From an uncultured Erysipelotrichaceae bacterium (lineage in GTDB: Bacteria > Bacillota_I > Bacilli_A > RFN20 > CAG-826), in the NCBI GenBank assembly GCA_902774655.1, contig CACYJD010000094.1, positions 1 through 6,058 of the forward strand: DNA of 6,058 bases, written 5' to 3'. A model generated the notes under the pieces. The model did no database searches. It was given only the letters and a program-made list of their open reading frames with translations, and was not told the DNA's origin. This document shows, piece by piece, positions 5,518 to 6,058 of this stretch. Position numbers and translations under genes: made by a program. How positions within the stretch are numbered: position 1 is the first letter of the stretch; each line of letters opens with the position of its first letter.

Positions 5518-5589
5518 TGTCAAATATTGCCATTATTACGACATAACGATAATAAAAAATCAAAATAATCAAATAAAGATATACGTTTT
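5518..5589 (-). promoter_or_regulatory. Shared upstream blocks, copy 2 (before the 425-aa gene)
   Basis: Block 1 lies at 5571-5589 and block 2 at 5518-5534; they are separated by 36 bases here against 12 in copy 1. Block 2 ends, on the - strand, in a perfect TTGACA (5518-5523), but no clear -10 box follows: GAGAAT at a spacing of 19 is the best. The blocks start about 280 bases before the ATG, much farther than in copy 1. They may mark a second, upstream promoter or a common regulator site. Confidence 0.5.
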
Positions 5590-5600
5590 GAATATTTATC

Positions 5601-5640
5601 TATATAAAAAGCAGCGACCTCCGCTTAAAGAGATCGCTAC
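5601..5640 (-). terminator. Terminator of the Ig-like-domain protein gene
   Basis: On the - strand the stem AGCGATCTC (5630-5638) pairs with GAGGTCGCT (5613-5621) with one T-G pair, extendable to 11 bp, around an 8-base loop. A true T-run, CTTTTTATAT, follows (5602-5611). It begins about 20 bases after the stop at 5660. It is the strongest terminator in the window and isolates the G9 promoter region from upstream transcription. Confidence 0.82.
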
Positions 5641-5661
5641 TTATCTATTTACTTATCTATT
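5639..5661 (+). repeat. Two copies of an 11-base direct repeat
   Basis: ACTTATCTATT occurs at 5639-5649 and again at 5651-5661, a period of 12. The second copy runs into the stop codon of the gene at 5660. It has only two units and no evident role. Confidence 0.6.
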
Positions 5662-6058
5662 AGTTCCAACCAGGTGTGACATATGTATAAGTTCCACTGC
5701 TTAGGTTAACATCAGCGGTCATCGCATTATATGCGTTAGCCCACACTGGATTAGTTGTACCGCTAGCGAATCTACCGCACTTAAGTCCAGTGGCGGTGCC
5801 ATCAAGTTCTAGAGTGAGTACTGAACTGCCATCATAGTCACAACGAATCCATTGGCCATCACCATAGTTACCACCCCAAACCCAGGCAAAGATAACTGCG
5901 CTATCATTACCTAACCAATTAGGGTTACCTGTAATGGTATATTCATATAGAGTTGGCTCTGGTGGCGTATCAGTATAGACATTTACATCAACATAGATTG
6001 GTTTCGCTTCTTCATCAGAGAGCATAATCTTGGTTGTACCTTCAGCAATACCGCTTAC
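5660..6058 (-). CDS. C-terminal part of an exported Ig-like-domain protein with a beta-sandwich end module
   Basis: The frame is open through the right edge. The Met at 6023-6025 sits inside a domain, so the start lies outside the window. The first visible residues, VSGIAEGTTKIML followed by an alternating strand YVDVNVYT, look like the last strands of a bacterial Ig-like (Big_2) domain. A short Pro-rich linker (TDTPPEPT) follows. The last 95 or so residues form a Trp-rich beta module: YTITGNPNW, VIFAWVWGG, LKCGRF, NPVW and a final TYTYVTPGWN. Its spacing resembles residues 37-150 of the 425-aa protein and small starch- or glycan-binding modules. Unlike its neighbours it ends at this module, with no membrane segment or Arg-Arg-Lys tail, so it may be secreted or attached through its missing N-terminal part. 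Ligand and full size are unknown. Confidence 0.72.
   Translation of the reverse strand, partial: VSGIAEGTTKIMLSDEEAKPIYVDVNVYTDTPPEPTLYEYTITGNPNWLGNDSAVIFAWVWGGNYGDGQWIRCDYDGSSVLTLELDGTATGLKCGRFASGTTNPVWANAYNAMTADVNLSSGTYTYVTPGWN

Noticed and set aside
5518..5523. TTGACA at 5518-5523 as the main promoter of the 425-aa gene
   Set aside because: No acceptable -10 box lies 16-18 bases downstream, and the leader would be over 240 bases. It is kept only as part of the shared block.
1..6058. Possible Mycoplasma-type code with TGA as tryptophan
   Set aside because: Around 40 tryptophans are encoded by TGG and no reading frame needs TGA read-through. All visible stops are TAA, so the standard code is sufficient, although TGA use as a stop is not shown.
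1..6058. CRISPR arrays, tRNA or rRNA genes, transposases and insertion sequence ends
   Set aside because: No regular spaced repeats, cloverleaf-like segments, rRNA-like stretches or transposase motifs were seen on either strand.

Overview
The window looks like a chromosome segment from a low-GC Gram-positive bacterium of the Bacillota/Mycoplasmatota side, probably a host-associated or gut Bacilli-type lineage. Genes are AT-rich and every visible stop codon is TAA. Roughly 40 tryptophans are read from TGG and no frame is broken by TGA, so the standard code fits. Signal peptides are of Gram-positive type. The lineage assignment is an inference from protein style, not a marker-gene result.

Layout. 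(1) At 2-583 on the + strand is the C-terminal part of a GPH-family sugar:cation symporter, cut by the window edge and followed by terminator hairpins. (2) At 714-2073 on the - strand is a thyA-folA pair (thymidylate synthase, then dihydrofolate reductase). ThyA uses methylene-tetrahydrofolate and releases dihydrofolate, which FolA recycles. It has its own promoter and a good ribosome binding site before thyA. (3) From 2218 to the window end, on the - strand, are three exported beta-rich surface proteins: a 497-residue protein (2218-3711), a 425-residue protein (3959-5236), and the C-terminal end of a larger Ig-like-domain protein (5660-6058, open at the edge). Each has its own downstream hairpin terminator, so they appear to be separate transcription units.

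The two complete surface proteins diverge in the middle but share their architecture. Both have a signal peptide ending in the identical octapeptide KEAVEVDA, Trp-rich beta-sandwich modules, a related C-terminal helical domain ending in a Tyr-Asp-Tyr-Val helix, and a final membrane segment closed by Arg-Arg-Lys-Glu-Asn. Neither has an LPXTG sorting motif. The third protein carries a related beta module after an Ig-like domain and has no membrane tail. Binding of glycans or other surface ligands is plausible but not shown.

The most unusual part is the 423-bp gap 5237-5659. It holds a run of nine G (read on the - strand) four bases after a perfect TTGACA box, upstream of the 425-residue surface protein. 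This resembles slipped-strand phase-variable promoters. The same gap and the gap upstream of 3711 share two ordered sequence blocks, and both surface genes lack a recognisable Shine-Dalgarno and have inverted repeats at or just before the start codon. This suggests co-regulated, possibly phase-variable surface display, which remains a hypothesis.
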